Positions 9,111 through 44,860 of a stretch of 64,000 nucleotides of DNA are shown piece by piece (the stretch's first letter is position 1; each line of letters opens with the position of its first letter). Where the stretch lies: the NCBI RefSeq assembly GCF_901709675.1, contig NC_051099.1, positions 9,248,501-9,312,500 on the forward strand. The letters run 5' to 3'. This stretch comes from Syngnathus acus. Taxonomy: Eukaryota; Chordata; Actinopteri; Syngnathiformes; Syngnathidae. Position numbers and translations under genes: made by a program. A model generated the notes under the pieces. The model saw nothing but the letters and a program-made list of their open reading frames with translations. It was not told where the DNA came from and searched no databases.

Positions 9111-11985
9111 TTTCGTGTCACGTCGGGGCTGTTTAGCGTGCCAGTGTGCCTTGGCGCTGCCCACAAAAAGGCTGAGGCGGGCGATGTTTTGGTAGATGTG
9201 TCGACCACAGGGGCTCTGGGCTAGCTCGGTGGCTAACGACGTAGCTTCGACCACGAATGGTCGAAAACGAAAGCCCTTTGTAACATTGACGGTGAATAAT
9301 GCCGGCCGGCTGTGAGAGGAAGAGCTACGCGAATCGCACATTTCATGATAACGGTCCCCGTCACCAAAAAGGGACCAAATTAGCATTGCCTATTCCTAAT
9401 ATGTGAGCGGAATGGAGACAACACCAATGATAAATGAGTGTCAACGGGCCAGGCTTGTAAGAATTGGTAGCTAAGTGTTGCCAAAATAATTACGTGATTG
9501 CATTGTGCGGCAAGTGCAGTGATTTTATTGGGGGGGGGGGTTAAAATTGGTGTAAAATGAGTGACAGTACAGCTTGCCAAGTCATGTCATGAAATAAACT
9601 CAAAAGTTTCACAAATTAGTGATACTGTTTGTCTAGAAATTTGGTAAGAATTAGTAAGAATTGGACAATATCTCTTGTCTTTGAGGGACACCTGGAAATG
9701 GCCAAAGTGACCCTAAAATGGCTGCTTCAAAGCAAAATGGCAGACCTCCTGTGTATTGTCACGCAGTGCCTTCAAACTTGTAGGCGTCTACTTGACATAT
9801 CACCCAACTGTCAGGCTGTTAAGTGAAACTGGCTTCAGGGGCTGCATTTTCTAAAAATGAAGGCCAGTCATCCAACTTTGCTGTCAGTTCCATGTGATGA
9901 AATGAAAGGGGCTGAATTCAAAGAATCAAATCTGTAGCAATAAGAGCAAAATCTTGTCTCGACATGGCCAAAATGACCCTATAATGGGCGCTGCAAACCA
10001 AAATGGCACATGTCCTTTGCGCTTTCAGGCATGGCTTTCTCAGACGTCGAGTTCACCCACTGCGAGCTTGCGGTCTTGTCTCTCTTCCGGCAAGTGTGCA
10101 GAGCTGCTACCAGATGTGACATGGATGGTTATGATTTTTTGATATTGCCACAAGCATCACCCATGCACGCGGCAGGCGGCATAGAAGCGGCTCGCCCGTC
10201 CATGATGATGACGGCGATGTGGGTCATGAGTGGGTTGTTTGCTCCCACCCCCGGGTGGCACTGATGTTGCTGAGTTTGTGTTTTTGATGTTGTCGGTGGT
10301 CGCTCTTTGTTGCTTGCAAAACATCCAGGTTGTACATTTTCTTTCGCCGTAGGGGCGGCTGTCTCGTGCAGTTTTCAGAAACAGGCAGATGATCTCACAT
10401 GACTTGGTTGGTAAATTTCACTTGTATATACAAACAACATTCAACATTTTACTGAATATGTCCCTTCAGATTGTTTTGCGGGCCTTAAGAGATTGAGCGC
10501 CACCGGCTGGTGGGTTCAGGAGCAGACTTGACATAAAACAAAACACCCTCACCACCGTGTTGTGAACTCGCGCCCATCTTTACTCATTGTCATCCTTGTT
10601 GCCATGGATACCACTTGGCAGCGCGCAGCCACCGTTTTTTTCGATGTGGTTTTTCTCCCGGGCAATTCTGCGCGCGCACACGTGCACATTCCTCGGAATC
10701 CACTGCATGTCCTAACGTGGCTGATCAGGTGCCACAAATGTTGGCCCACAAGGCAAGTGTGTTTTATGGGCGGAGCAGGTGATGAACGCAGCAGAATGGG
10801 TTGTTACTTACGCCCACCGAGAAGCTTGGGTCAGCATTTCTGCTTATTGCAAGTTTTGTAATCATTTTTTCCTCTCCATTTGCCCCAATTTCTCACCGTA
10901 TGAAATTCATTGACCAAAATCTGCCATTTTAGTTTGAAGTGTCAATTTTAGGACCCGCAAATGTTTGAATTCAGTTCTTCAGTTTGGATTAGAGCATCCA
11001 CCGTAGCGTACATTTTGACATCAGCATGGTTGTGTCAGCGACATGGTGTCCATTTCCATGCAGGAGCTCCGATGGCTGAATTCAGCCGTTTGTCATAATT
11101 GAAGTTTCCATTTTATGGAAACTATTTTGTAACGGTTTTGTTTTGGAGTGCCCATTTTGAGGCTGCTTGCCGAGGTTATTGCGGTCTCCGTCACCTTGAC
11201 AATAACAAACGTGAATGGACTCAAGGGGGCGCCATCGCCGTGTTCAGAAATGAGGCCTGCTCACGGCGACGACGCGCAGGGCGCGGACACGACCGGTCAA
11301 CTTAAACAGGGCCGATGTTTGGATGACGTATGGAGGTCGAAAGAGCTAACGACCCGATTGTGACAATGTAAAGTCCAAATATAAAACAAAAAAAAAGAGC
11401 GAAAAGACTTAGACGAAAGCAAAATAATTAACTTCTTCGTTCCGAGCAAGCCCGTTACGCCGGCCAAATGAAACGGCAGTTGCCGCTTGCAAAAGAATGA
11501 AAAGAACTGCTGAGGGAGCAAGCGCCATTGGCACAGCCGCTTCAGATAAATTCCAATCACGAAAAGACACGGCCTTTGCTTTCATCCTCACTTTCAAGGA
11601 ATCATTTCAAAGTTGGACCCTGAAGAATAATGTATGTATGTCTAAACGATTTTGTTTTTGTCTCTAATGTTTTCCATCTCATTCGGCTGAAATGTGAAGT
11701 GACTTGTTTTCACACATTGGTTCTCTTGGGTGTGACACTCGATGGGGGTGATGTCATGACAATGGTGGCATCAACAGCGAGGAGAGCCCCGGGGGGGTTG
11801 GATGTGGAGGCTTTTCACCAGAGAAACAGAAGCTGATGCTATTTTTTGTTGTTTTACTGGGAGAAAGACCCTCTGCAAACGCTTGATGTTTCTTTGCTTG
11901 TTGGTGCTCAATTGGAAAGTGCCAGCAGAGGCATGGGGACCATTCCTTCTTTTTATTTCTGCTTTTGAGAGAAGTAGAAGGCATC
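9100..11985. other. FRY 5' intron or intergenic, no gene
   Basis: No exon with protein similarity. Two diverged copies of a 60-70 bp block occur at about 9690-9750 and 9962-10,020 (both with ATGGCCAAA, TGACCCTA and CAAAATGGCA). A poly-G run lies at about 9530-9540. Confidence 0.4.
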
Positions 11986-11993
11986 ACTTAGGG

Positions 11994-12792
11994 CAGTGGT
12001 CCCCAACCTTTTTTGCACCACGGACCGGTTACGTGTCAGAAATATTTTCGCGGACCGGCCTTTATATAAATAAATATATTTATATATTTATTATTTAAAT
12101 ATTTATATATATATAAATAGGATGAAATAAAATGATACGACTGGCATAAAAACAAATATAAACCACATAAAAATAAAACGTTGAATTAGTGGGAGCACCG
12201 AGCTCTTTTCTCAGAAATGAGCCGTTCCCATCTAGGCGTAATCGGAGACAATGACACCCGAAGTGGTTATGGTTTGTCTTTAAATGCAGGATGCTTGGTC
12301 TCCATGTGCCGAAGCAGGTTTGAAGGCTTCATTGCCTCGTTAGCTAGCCTTTCGCCACATATGCGGAGTGCACTTGGCGCGTCAGAGTCACCTGTGGCGA
12401 TAAATCCATATTTTAAATAGGACTCCACAAATGTTCTTTTAAATGCAGCTTTCCTTTTCTTAGAAGTCGTAACCTCTTCTTCTTCAGTGTCCTCATTGGA
12501 CGTTTTTCCCTTTCCGAAGAAGCTTTCCAAACTTCTCTGTTTCTTGCTCATTTTTGCTTGCCTCGCGGGCTTGACTGTGGTGACATGTCACGTGACCGAG
12601 ACGAGCGCCCTGTGTCAAGAGTCCTTATTTTTCAGATGCACCGACAGATGTAATTGGGAGAGATTCGTCAAATTTTTTATATTTTTCAAAATAAACTCTT
12701 ACTCATTTTTGCTAGCTTTGCGGGCTCGACTGGGGAAACATGTCACGTGACCGGGACGAGCGTCTTAACCTGAATGAATTGATCGTCAATGA

Positions 12793-12825
<33 letters not shown>

Positions 12826-12910
12826 TTTTTTTCCTGTGCGGCTCCGCGGCCCGGTACCAAGTGACCCACGGACCGGTACCGGTCCGCGGCCCGGTGGTTG
12901 GGGACCACTG
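11994..12910 (-). mobile_element. hAT element with 8-bp TSD
   Basis: TIRs CAGTGGTCCCCAACC and GGTTGGGGACCACTG, flanked by the exact target duplication ACTTAGGG (11,986-11,993 and 12,911-12,918). GGACCGG blocks lie inside both ends. Length 917 bp; it carries only the transposase N-terminus (minus strand), so it is an internally deleted copy. Its right duplication overlaps the first bases of the next element. Confidence 0.93.
12267..12551 (-). pseudogene. hAT transposase N-terminal fragment, BED-type zinc finger
   Basis: A 94-aa frame reads MSKKQRSLESFFGKGK at the start, has an acidic stretch, KYGFIATGD, then CGERLANEAMKPSNLLRHMETKH, which matches the BED-finger region of hAT transposases and their host derivatives (ZBED5/GTF2IRD2-like). 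The finger keeps one Cys and the His pair, but the first Cys of the expected CxxC is replaced (LRICG). The catalytic domain is absent, so the frame cannot encode an active transposase. Confidence 0.75.
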
Positions 12911-12915
12911 ACTTA

Positions 12916-13408
12916 GGGTGTATCCAGACCAGAAAAGTTCTTTAGTCCGCTTATTTGGTCCGGACCACAAGCGAACTTAATTTTTTTCTTTTGGTGCGGT
13001 TCCTATTCAGACTGTACATTTTGCAAGCAAAGTACTATATTTTGTAATCACATCCACGCTTGTGACGATCTGTGCTCCTATTGGACAGCAATGACCAGAG
13101 CGGCACACAGAGCACAGACTTGGAAATGGAAGAAAGCATGCGAGTCCTACGCGTTTCATTCCTGCTCTGCATATTTGTGCTGTTGGTTCGGATCTATGCT
13201 GTTTGTATTCAGACCTGAAGCGAACCTCACCAGAGATCATTTGGAAGCGAACTGAGACCACTTTAAAAAGTGGGTCTCTGTCTGTTTCTTTAATCCACAC
13301 CAGGATTCATTTGCGTGTATTCACACCTGCACAAAAGGTCCAGACCAGCGTTACAATCGAACCCTGATCCATTTAAAGTGGACCAAACAGTCAGGTCTGA
13401 ATATACCC
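12916..13408. mobile_element. PIF/Harbinger-like MITE with TTA duplication
   Basis: The element begins GGGTGTATCCAGACC and ends GGTCTGAATATACCC. It is flanked on both sides by TTA (12,913-12,915 and 13,409-13,411), the 3-bp duplication expected of PIF/Harbinger. Sub-terminal blocks are also inverted (GGTCCGGACCACAAGCGAA versus the region near 13,345). 493 bp, no coding capacity. Confidence 0.75.
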
Positions 13409-13642
13409 TTAAAGGGCATGTAAAGACACAATGGGGTCCCAAAATGTATTTGATAAAGATGGACTTGTATTTTTGGAAATTGTTGTGAATTTTTGAATAA
13501 AATTGCGAATTGAGGAGTAATAGATGAAAAATCAACGGTTTGTATGTGATCGTTGAAGTTCATCCCGGAAATTGCCAAAGTGACTGTGACGTAGATTATA
13601 GGAGGCCGAGCGTTGCCGAGTTACTTAGCCCATGTAAGCATA

Positions 13643-13846
13643 ATGGCGGATACAGAAATGGAAGCGATGTCGTCTGATGAATCTCCCTCAGATGATTCTT
13701 CACCTCCTGACGAAAATGAAGAAGAGTATGATTTCTTTCTTGGGGTGCAAGGCTACCAATTTGAACCAGTGAGAAGTACCCCAGCGACTGAAGCATTGCA
13801 AAACAAAGGTGCGGAAGGTACAGCCAGAGAAAATCAATGGCTTTAT
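13643..13846 (+). pseudogene. N-terminal fragment resembling P2X7-tail-domain proteins
   Basis: ATG at 13,643 (MADTEMEAMSSDESPS) opens an acidic, Ser-rich leader followed by GVQGYQFEPV. A short PYxFEP-type motif after an acidic leader is what I recall from fish multicopy proteins that carry the cytoplasmic Cys-rich zinc domain of P2X7 receptors. The Cys-rich part itself is not present; the frame is cut off by the solo LTR at 13,847. Similarity is by memory of a short motif only, so function is not assigned. Confidence 0.4.
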
Positions 13847-14191
13847 TGTCATGGATCGGAATGGAGCAGGGTGACCAAATGCAGCTTGGACCAGGGTTTA
13901 TTGAAGCAAACTCAAAAGACTCGGCAAACTGACATGACTTAACAAACCGACAGGGACGCGAAACAAAGGATGTGAAGACATTAAGACAACAGGAACCAAA
14001 AAGACATCAAGACAACAACAATAATCCGACGGGGCGTGAGGGGCAGACAGGACTTATATACATGACAGGTAACAAGAGGCAGGTGAGAATAATCAAACTA
14101 ATCATGGGCACACAGGAGGGGAGGAGCGAGCACACAGACAGAAACCATGACAACAGACACGTAGTAGAACGGCTGGGGACGAGACGTGACA
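13847..14191 (-). mobile_element. solo LTR (minus orientation)
   Basis: Starts TGTCATGGATCGGAATGG and ends GAGACGTGACA. Read on the minus strand it runs TGTCACGT...CATGACA, with a TATA box (GTATATAAG, complement at about 14,052) and a polyadenylation signal AATAAA (complement at about 13,889). It is about 90 percent similar by eye to the complete LTR at 29,252-29,571. The flanking 5-mers TTTAT and TATAT match at 4 of 5 positions. Confidence 0.8.
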
Positions 14192-14857
14192 TATATACTG
14201 ATATTGTTTTGGGTGCCCAATCTAATAAATTCTAAGAAAGTTGCAAAGAAAATTTCTTTTAATAATATATTCGACAACATATTTTTTTATCGGGTAGAAA
14301 ACAGTAGGAAAATTAATTTTTAGGACTGGGAAAAGCCATGAACGATTATTACTTTTGGTGTGCTAATTCTTATTTTCCCTTTGCACACAGTATGTTACTA
14401 CCGAAGTTACACCTATAGTTATAAGCCTAAACTTTTTTATTTTTCAAATAACATAAAGGTAACATTTTCATACCCCAAGAATCTCCCTTTTGGCAATTGC
14501 ACGGCTCTGTCTTGGCACTTTCGAGGGGGGGGTGAACTTGGGGGTGCTCCGTTGTCTCTATTATGCTTATATGTGAAGTATTGGAGACAAAACACCAGGA
14601 AATTGTATGGATCTTCGCGCTATCAATCGGTAAACAATGGGGGGAGTCCTATCATCTACGTCACGGTACCATGTGATCCAGAATGCCGCGGTTCATGACA
14701 GGGGCAGGAAAGATCGAGAAATACACACAAATTGACTGCGTTTGGCTCACGAATCCAATTTTATTTCAAATTCTATGATATTATTTGGATACAGATGAAT
14801 ATAATCGAACATTCTGAGTGGTTTTTAAAACATGTTAAAGGTGCGTTTACATACGCT

Positions 14858-15612
14858 TTAAGTAGCTCAATTTCATACCTACTGTCAGGATGAGTTCTGT
14901 TTGCTGTCATGTTATTGTTTCCAAAGCTTCTCCAGTTGAACCGTCAACATGCAGTTCCTGTTTGGGTTTGGCTCTGTCCCACCCTCTTTGCCGAGGGATG
15001 TGTCAGCTGGGTTCCCGGTAACCCAACACCGCCGACACATCGAGGTTACTGTAACTGGCTAAACTGCCCTGACCGGTCAGCCCCAGGAACGCTTGCTCGC
15101 AACCACAAATCGCATGCGTCTGCCATTTGGATCCGGCCAGCGTACGCGTACCCTTCTATCGTGCTGCTGCGTCGGGAGGCCTTCACGTAGGATCTGTGGG
15201 AAAATCCCCAAAGAGGGAAGATGAAAAGACAGCAAATGGAAAAAGAAAGGCCAGGGAGATCCACCCAAACGTTTTCACGAAACCAATCACATCGCGCTTT
15301 TGGAGCAGGTTCCCTCCCTTGTTCACCACCTGAGACTTGAGAATTGTGCCTCGTGAGAGAGAGACGGACAACAAAGGCCAGCCTTGACACATCCACTGAG
15401 CTTTGACAGAAAACAAGGAACATCTACGGCCACTCGGGACTCTGACAGAGTTGGAATCCTCTCGGTGACACCGAAGAGATGGACGATTTATGAACACGCA
15501 AAAGTTTTCCAGAGCCAGCTTTTCATGGTTTCCCTTCCAAACATCATGTGAGCTCTTCCTCTGAAGGGCGACTTAACGGCAAAGCGCTGAGGAAAGGACT
15601 TGCCCAACAGGG
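14858..15612. other. region upstream of the FRY 15,613 exon
   Basis: No repeat ends or conserved coding sequence recognised. It may hold 5' untranslated sequence and a second promoter for the 15,613 exon, but no core motif is clear. Confidence 0.35.
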
Positions 15613-40249
<24,637 letters not shown>

Positions 40250-40456
40250 CAGTGGAGCCAGCCACCTCCCAGCGACGCTTCCCGGCGCCTTCTCTAACCG
40301 CTTCTAGACTTTCCCCCGGTTGTTCTTTGTTTGCCCGCCCACAGTAACGTTGCAACCAAATCTGCCCAAAGCCCGACATACAGACCTGATGCTAGCGCTA
40401 ACTGCGACGCCAAGACGAGGACGGCCGTCAAGGCCCCCGTCCCAGATTTTCCCCAC

Positions 40457-41370
40457 CAGGGGTCACCAACATGGTGCCCGCGGGCACTTGTCAGTGAGCT
40501 GCATCTATTTATTTTACAGTCAAACCTCGGTTTTCGAACGTCCCGGTTCTCGAACAAATCGGAATTCGAACAAAAAATTCGAGATTTTTTTGCTTCGGTT
40601 GTCGAACAAAATTCGGAGGTCGAACCTCGCGAGAGGAGCCGGGAGGACCCGAGAAAACCCGACCGCGCGGCCCGGATGCCGACTGACTCCGTTGTTATTG
40701 TATTTTCGTTACTTTGAGGATTGTATTAACCCCTAATCATGCCTCCAAAGAAAGCAAGTGGGAGCAGTAAAGCCATCCTAAAACACAAAGACGCTCTTAA
40801 AGCAATGCGACAGTGAGCGCCCGCGCGCTGCGTTTGCGCGATCGGACCAAATTAAGCTCCCTGCGCACTGAGGTCCACTTAAATTTTGGAAAGTACATCA
40901 GGACTTTAAAAATATTTTCTAAATTTTAGCGACGGCTCTGTCACAATAATGCGACCAGCGCAGTGCAGTTGCGCGGTCGGCGACTCGCTACGGTTGCGCG
41001 TTCGGCGGTGCGCTGCAGTTGCGCGATCAGACAAATATGCGCAAATGAAAAAATGCTTAAAAAAGGCGGGGTTTTTTTGTCTTGAAAAGGATTACATTTG
41101 TTTCCATTATTTGTTATGGGAAAAATAGATTCGGAATTCGACCGATTCGCTTCTCGAACCGCCTTCTGGAACGGATTGTGGTCAAAAACCAAGGTTTGAC
41201 TGTATTTTTGCTATTCTTGTTAAAATCACACACGTGAACTGGAAATGACAATAACACATAGCGAAAGCCAAATTGAGCAAATTGGCTATTTTAGAAGTGT
41301 GTGTCAAACTGGTAGCCTTAATCAGTACCCAGGAAGTACCTCTCGGTTTAAGAAAGGTTGGTGACCCCTG
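40457..41370. mobile_element. hAT-like element split by a Tigger-like insertion
   Basis: Ends CAGGGGTCACCAAC and GTTGGTGACCCCTG. No clean 8-bp duplication is seen. The interior is occupied by the element at 40,517-41,202. The outer sequence next to the insertion (AGTGAGCTGCATCTATTTATTTTA) also flanks the first Tigger-like copy at 3945-3985, which shows both copies sit in the same host element. Confidence 0.7.
40517..41202. mobile_element. Tigger/pogo-like DNA transposon (copy 2)
   Basis: Ends CAGTCAAACCTCGGTTTTCG and AAACCAAGGTTTGACTG, flanked by TA on each side. 686 bp. An ATG at 40,739 opens MPPKKASGSSKAILKHKD before a stop, a likely transposase N-terminal remnant. Single copy of the internal block that is doubled at 3246-3620. 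Confidence 0.7.
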
Positions 41371-42064
41371 CACTAAGCAGACCTACAGGAGGAAGTGTTA
41401 GTCTACTGTAAGAAACAGCACGCTGGAAAAACTTGACCCGAGGTGACAGAAACGACAGACTTTCTGCGTTACCGCCACCCTAAACCCTGTAGCACCTTAG
41501 TAGTCACACCTCCAACTCTCCCCTTCCACGCTTAGCCTGGATGTCAAAACTGTAGCAATTTCCGTGCGTCTTTGTATAGATTAATAATTGTGCGTGAGTC
41601 TGCTGACATTCAGCACTGACAAAGTGTGCGACTGATCACTCCCCCGTGTCCCGCATCAGTCATGTGACCTGCATGCGTCCCAGATGGTGTGTTGCAAATA
41701 TTTATTAGTGAGAAATATGAAACTTGATTTGTTTGACTGCGCTGCTGAAGTATGTATGGAGTGCGCGAGTGAGCGCGCATGCCGACGAACAAGAAGTTGC
41801 ACATTTTTCAAAATAGAAAACAAGCTTGTTAGATTGAAGTTGGTTTTCTCCAATTTGTAAATACTTTTACAGCCGTTGTGTGACAGCCTTTTCAGTTCAG
41901 AGTAAAAGTTGAAACAAAGCATCAGTTTTCTCACAAAGCTAACCCTCATTTGGGTCGCAGGTGAGCAGCAAAAAAAACAAAAAAAAATTTCTCCAGTGAA
42001 GGCAGTGCTTTATCAAGTAAGTAACAAGACAAGAATTCAGAGTCCACCCTTGAGATGCACTTAG
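41371..42064. other. intergenic between FRY and ZAR1L
   Basis: No gene or repeat ends recognised. The two genes converge here. Confidence 0.4.
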
Positions 42065-42070
42065 TTTATT
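42065..42070 (-). terminator. ZAR1L polyadenylation signal
   Basis: TTTATT on the plus strand gives AATAAA on the minus strand, about 64 nt past the ZAR1L stop codon. Confidence 0.65.
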
Positions 42071-42133
42071 CTGTGGAAAAACGACAAGGAGACGTGGAGA
42101 GCGCCCGCCCAACAAGTCATGGCCGTCACAACA

Positions 42134-43531
42134 TTAGACAATGTATTTGAAGCTGTAGGTGGCGTCGCAGGAGAGCTTGGTGCCCCGGCATCGGCAGCAC
42201 AGATCCTGTCGGTGAGGCCTGGTCATGTTGATGTGTCTCTGCTTCTTCTCGCAGCTGCAGCACGTCTCGGAGCAGCCCTGGAACACCACACGGTAAAGGT
42301 GCGCACTTTCATATTGACACCACATGCAAGTGTCAAAAATGCAACACAGGAATGACACGCCTTCCTCAATCATGCAGCTCTGCCTACCTTGCATATGATG
42401 GACTCCACTCTGTAGGGGTTGAAGCCCACCTGACACTTCCGGCAGAGCTGCTTGTAGTACACCTGTGGTGATGCATCACATGGTTAATACTCATGGAAAA
42501 ATTAACATTCAAACAAGCCAGGTTCAAATCAGTTACACTTTTCAGGGTAATTTATCTCACTCTTTTTTTCTGCATGTTGCAAGAACCTTGCATTTGAACA
42601 GGGGTGTGCAGACTTTTAGTGTCCTCAGTCAGTGACTTAACCTTGTTGGTTCCCGAGATGCACCACACGTAAGCACTCTCCCACCGGATGTTACACTTTT
42701 TGCAGTGGAAGAAGCCGTACCTCTGGTCCAGAAACTACACAGCACAGACACACATTCACATCGTAAATGAGTTGACCCACTGAATATTTAACACTACACC
42801 AATATAAATTAGTTTAGCTGTGTAAATTCCACCCACATGCACATTTTTTGAGCACTTCTGTTATACAAGAAGTATGCACTGTACGTGAATGTAGTTTTTG
42901 TTTTAAACCTAGAATGTCGCCGGTGCATTTGTTTCCAGATCCTATCACTAATATCAAATGGAATTTTTGGGAGAACGACAAAAACCTGTAAATTGGAGCC
43001 CCTGTTGGCCCGATGAACAGTGGCCTTGTGGACCTGTTCCGGATGTTTGCTCCCCTCCCGCTCGTGCTCGTGCTCCTTTTCCTCGTCACGCGCCTCTTCC
43101 TCTGCGAGCTCCATGTGAAAGCCGCGCTCGAACACGGGCGAGTAGATAGACACCGGTCGGGTGAAGAAGCGCAGCTGGCTCACTGAAGGAGTCTTGTCGC
43201 TGCCGCCACCAGGGCAGTCTTCGTCCCTGTCCTCCTCTTCCTCCCCCCGCTCCCCCAAGCCAAGCAGCGTCTTGGGCCCCAGGGAGCACTGCACTGTCTT
43301 GTCCACTTTGGCGTTCACTTGCACGCCGCAGTCTCGGGTTCGGGCTGCGGGGGCCGGCCAAGCCTGGCCCAGGATGGCCTTGCACAGCTCCAGGTAGTTG
43401 ACACCGTGCGGCGTCACGAAGCGCGCCTCCCGCTTGGGCCAGCAGACACTCCCCGGGGTCGGGATCGGGCCCGCGGCGGGGGCGCACACCACGCCGTAGG
43501 GCGGAGGGAAGGTGGTCGGGAAGCCCTCCAT
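42134..43531 (-). CDS. ZAR1L: ZAR1L, zygote arrest 1-like
   Basis: Four minus-strand exons: 43531-42986, 42734-42642, 42462-42388, 42277-42134, 858 nt, 285 aa (human ZAR1L is 321 aa). Phase is 0 at every junction. The N-terminal half begins MEGFPTTFPPPYG and has the family block VQVNAKVDKTVQCSLGPKTL. The C-terminal zinc domain is well conserved: QRYGFFHCKKCNIRWESAYV, CISGTNK, VYYKQLCRKCQ, FNPYRVESIICK, CSCEKKQRHINMTRPHRQ, ending YSFKYIV. ZAR1 proteins bind maternal mRNA in oocytes and repress translation. ZAR1L rather than ZAR1 is chosen from its place next to FRY. The first donor (CAG before GTTTTT) is weak. It starts about 0.7 kb from PDS5B, head to head. Confidence 0.93.
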
Positions 43532-44160
43532 CCTGGAGCCACGGAGTGAAAACTGAGCAAGGCGTGCCCGTTTGGGTTTATACCACGTGATTAGACGGAG
43601 CGGACGCCAATTAGCTGATTGGGGACTGGGCCAGTGTTCCAAAGTTCCTTTAAGTGGAATGGAAGACTATGGGTTTTTAGAAAAAGGCCATTCTTAGGTT
43701 AGAATCGCTGAATCAAATGCTTATCTTTATACATTTTAATCTATATTAATATTTCCTGGATACTCAAGTACATACGGTTCCTCATTTGTGAACTCCTTTG
43801 TCACTATTATAATTTTTAAATAGAATGCTCCAATTTATTAGTAAATGGCCTTCCTTGAAAACAAATGCCTCGTAAATATTTGTCATCTCTGTTTTCTGCA
43901 GCGCGTGCGATGTGCCTCAAAATGTTGTGTTGGAGCGCCCCCTATCACATTACTACGTTTGGCTTGAGACAAAATCAAATATCGATTCACTTTATTTTCA
44001 GGCAGGTTTCCTTGTATTTTCTTTTTACGGGAACTTCAAAAGTCTTTCGCTGCAACTCTCCCACTAAGACTTAGTATTTGTCAACCACGAGATGTATATG
44101 TATTTATGTATATAAGTTATTCAATGAAAGCTGTGTATATTTCGTTAGACCTTTTGCATG
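43532..44160. other. ZAR1L-PDS5B intergenic space
   Basis: About 0.7 kb between divergent genes, mostly AT-rich, no gene recognised. In mammals BRCA2 starts beside ZAR1L; nothing here resembles it. Confidence 0.7.
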
Positions 44161-44860
44161 CTTTTGACTGAATCGCGAGCTTCCCCGGAGCGCCTGCGGG
44201 GGACGCTCCACGCCCGGCCGGGGATGCTAGACGATGCAGTGAACGCTCGCTCGCATATTGGCGCCATTTTGGAGCCAGGAGGGGTAAAATTGCAGCAGAG
44301 GACGGCGGCCGAGCTCAATTCAACACAAACAGGTAGCGTAGCGAAACGCCGCCATCGCCGCCTGCATTGCAGTCTAATACATAAACACCGTGGCTCGCCG
44401 GAGCGCACTGGAGATACCTGGGGAGGGAGGGAGGGGGGGTGGGGGTGAGCAAGACTCGGCTAAGACTGCCGTGCTTGTGAGCCGGAGCGCAGCCCGCCTG
44501 GGTCCGCAGCCTTGTGCAAGCGTCTGCGCCTGTGGCGCGGCTGAGCGCGGTGGTTGGTCCTCATCCCTCTTGAATCACATTGATTCCGTCGCGCGCGAGT
44601 ATCGCCGAGTCTCCCGGGTGTTTAACCGGCGGCGGTCGTGGGGTGTTTGGCGAGGAGGCAGCGGCTACCCGCGGGGATGTTTTTGTTCGTGGCCGTCCGT
44701 TCGCCCTCTCTGTCGCCACAGAGCTTCGTGCCGCTAGCTGCGTTAGCTCCTCTGCTAGTGACGGTTAGCCACCTAGCTGCTAGCTGAGCTCGGCTAGCTG
44801 CATTTGCTCTCTTAGATTCAAGGTTAGCGTTTTAAAAGCTCCCCGAGGCTGCTCGGTTCC
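44160..44860 (+). promoter_or_regulatory. PDS5B CpG-rich promoter and probable leader exon
   Basis: GC- and CpG-rich block directly upstream of PDS5B. A donor-like CAG before GTAGCG at 44,333 could end a non-coding first exon (about 44,200-44,332), which would splice to 45,875. No TATA box, as usual for a housekeeping gene. Repeated CTAGCTGC/GTTAGC motifs lie at 44,730-44,830. Confidence 0.5.

Larger units (their letters stand above)
13413..14857 (+). mobile_element. TTAA-flanked DNA transposon carrying a P2X7-tail-like gene fragment
   Basis: TTAA flanks both ends (13,409-13,412 and 14,858-14,861). The terminal inverted repeats align as AGGGCATGTAAAGACAC (left) and, inverted, AGCGTATGTAAACGCAC (right). 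TTAA duplication is used by Kolobok and piggyBac superfamilies. No transposase is recognised. Inside is an ATG-initiated reading frame (13,643) described separately, and a solo LTR at 13,847-14,191 has landed in the element. Superfamily assignment is inference from the TSD and termini. Confidence 0.65.

Noticed and set aside
42809-42985. Extension of the ZAR1L first exon to a longer frame
   Set aside because: Sequence after NLQ no longer resembles ZAR1L, and a spliced exon at 42,734 continues the family sequence (FLDQRYGFFH) in phase.
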